From Anarhynchus alexandrinus (lineage: Eukaryota > Chordata > Aves > Charadriiformes > Charadriidae), in contig VUYV01000189.1 of the NCBI GenBank assembly GCA_008711295.1, forward strand, positions 481,876 through 545,875: a stretch of 64,000 bases of DNA, read 5' to 3'. Numbering within the stretch: the first letter of the stretch is position 1; each line of letters opens with the position of its first letter. Both the position numbers and the translations under genes were made by a program. Below, one piece after another: positions 62,468 to 64,000 of the stretch. The notes under the pieces are model-generated. The model was not told where the DNA came from, searched no databases, and saw only the letters and a list, made by a program, of their open reading frames with translations.

Positions 62468-62897
62468 GAGGGATTGGAGCATCTCCCTATGAGGAGAGGC
62501 TGAGAGCGCTGGGACTCTTTAGCCTGGAGAAGAGAAGGCTGAGGGGAGACCTTATTACTGTGTACAAGTATCTAAAGGGTGGGTTGAAGGAGGATGGAGC
62601 CAGACTCTTTCCAGTGGTTCCCAGTGACAGGACGAGGGGCGATGGGCACAAGTTGGAACATAGGAGGTTCTGTTCAAATACACGGAAAAACTCCTTTGGG
62701 GTTGGGGTGGCAGAGCAGTGGCACAGGCTGCCCAGGGGGGTGGGGGAGTCCCCTTCTCTGGAGGTTTTCAAGCCCCGCCTGGATGCAGTGCTGAGTGCTG
62801 TGCTCTGGGCAGTCCTGCTTTGGCAGGGGAGTGGGACGGGATGATCTCTGGAGGTCCCTTCCAACTCTGAAAATTCTGTGATTCTGTGATTCTGTGA
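62468..62897 (+). mobile_element. CR1 LINE fragment with three terminal octamers
   Basis: Starts in ORF2 at 'gagcatctccctatgaggag' and ends with three copies of ATTCTGTG. Its frame encodes LFPVVPSDRTRGDGHKLEH and the rest of the ORF2 tail with few breaks. It is of the same subfamily as 53689 and 59315, which lie in the opposite orientation. Confidence 0.95.
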
Positions 62898-64000
62898 AGG
62901 CGCTCGTAAGAAGAAAAACGTTAAACTTTGAGTGATGTGTAGTAATTTTCACTTTTCATATATTAGGAACTGATGGTGCTTCAAATGTACCTCAAGCGAA
63001 GCTCACAGCCTATGGCTGATGTCATCCACTGTGTCCGACTGTTCACTTTTGCTCTGAAATATTGTTCTGTAGGTGCAATTTTCCCACTTGTTTTTCAGAG
63101 CAGCGCTCAGCTGTGAGCGGATTGCACTCTGCCACTGCCCTCTTCCTTCTCCAGTCCCATTTGCTGTAAAATCCATTCAAATATTTCCCTTCCCTCACCT
63201 GAAATTCCCCCGGGATTTGGAAACAGCTTTTAGTTCAGTGGCACCGTTAAGGAAGTTGTCTCAGTGGAAGTGCTGTACCCGTTCCAGTAACGTGTTACTG
63301 TTTGTTACTGGTATCCTGCCTACTCCTCGGTTATCGAGTTGGATTTCTTTCGTGACAGTCGCATTTTGGGTGGGGACATTTGGTTTTGGAGAACGGTTCC
63401 CCATGTGCGCAGCGGCAGCCTCGTTTTTTCTGAGATTTCAAGGCCGTAGTGGAGCACAAAGGTGTGATGGGAGTCGCGGCTGCTGCCGCATCGGGAGGGA
63501 TATGCCTCGGAGACTCGATGTGTAAAGGATTTGGGATTTTTACCCGGACTGTCATTAGGGTGTCGCTGTCACGTTGCAGGTACAGTGGGCATATCAAGGC
63601 GGCGCTCTCTGGCTGTTTCCCGCCCCGCTTTTTATTGGAATTGTACTGATTTTCCTAGACTTCATTTTTTTATCGAGAAAGTAAACAAATTGCTGATATA
63701 AAATCACTCTCTGTCCTTTGTTGTTCTACAAATAGCACTAATGAAGCACTGATGGGCACGTGGGGGGGGTGGTGGTGCAGAAACTAGCGGAGTTCCTGGT
63801 AATACTTGTAAAATATCTCTCCAGGAAAGCTCTTGGTGTTGCACGTTATTGCGTCTGAAAAGATGAACAATTTAATTTAACGATTATTCTGACGTGCTCA
63901 AGATTCCTCAGCAAGTAAAGCTCTATTTCTTATGGGTAGGGCAGAAGCAAAATCTAAAAGATGTGCCTTTCCAGAATTCTATTTTCCTTTCCTAACTCGG
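62898..64000. other. Non-coding or unrecognised; CpG-richer block at 63400-63640
   Basis: A good plus-strand acceptor ('ttcccacttgtttttcag') at about 63098 is followed by open plus frames to 63525. Another site, TTGCAG|GTACAG at about 63581, looks like a donor. The block 'gtcgcggctgctgccgcatc' is CpG-rich. I could not settle on a frame or recognise a protein, so I call no gene. Confidence 0.35.

Overview
The window looks like a piece of a bird chromosome. The main evidence is fourteen 5'-truncated CR1 LINE fragments, eight on the plus strand and six on the minus strand. Most carry the avian CR1 3' signature: 'ggttggaagggacctt'-type text beside short direct repeats of the ATTCTATG / ATTCTGTG type. 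Much of the rest is AT-rich and poor in CpG, and there is no operon-like packing. I see no bacterial genes, CRISPR array, rRNA, convincing functional tRNA or intact transposon. Species and chromosome cannot be told from what I see.

Layout. 1-7.2 kb is non-coding. 7.2-14.2 kb is the most gene-like stretch. It has an exon-like open frame with coding-type base composition on the minus strand (9458-9754). Three weaker exon-like blocks lie upstream (12050-12155, 12771-13088, 13311-13363), and their splice phases all agree. CR1 copies sit between and beside them, and one sits almost on the acceptor of the last exon. 16.1-16.6 kb holds an open frame on the minus strand that resembles the reverse-transcriptase part of an old CR1-like LINE. 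37.1-37.6 kb holds a second, more decayed old LINE piece on the plus strand. Other CR1 fragments are scattered to 62.9 kb. A 31-bp minisatellite lies at 45.5-45.7 kb.

Between these lie long AT-rich non-coding stretches. Several contain clusters of homeodomain-type (TAATTA) or octamer-type (ATGCAAAT) words and could be conserved regulatory elements, but this cannot be shown from one sequence. Small CpG-richer blocks occur near 12.8-13.0, 30.6, 41.4-41.6, 57.2-57.5 and 63.4-63.6 kb.

Assembly marks. Ns occur at 10003-10004, 21979, 42487 and 54724. The first joins two overlapping CR1 copies. The second sits in the centre of a perfect 28-bp inverted repeat flanked by a 20-bp direct repeat, which looks like a joined pair of alternative haplotypes or a small inversion.

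I found no clear new molecular system. The observation most worth testing is the unrecognised minus-strand gene at 9.4-13.4 kb and its CR1-altered last intron.
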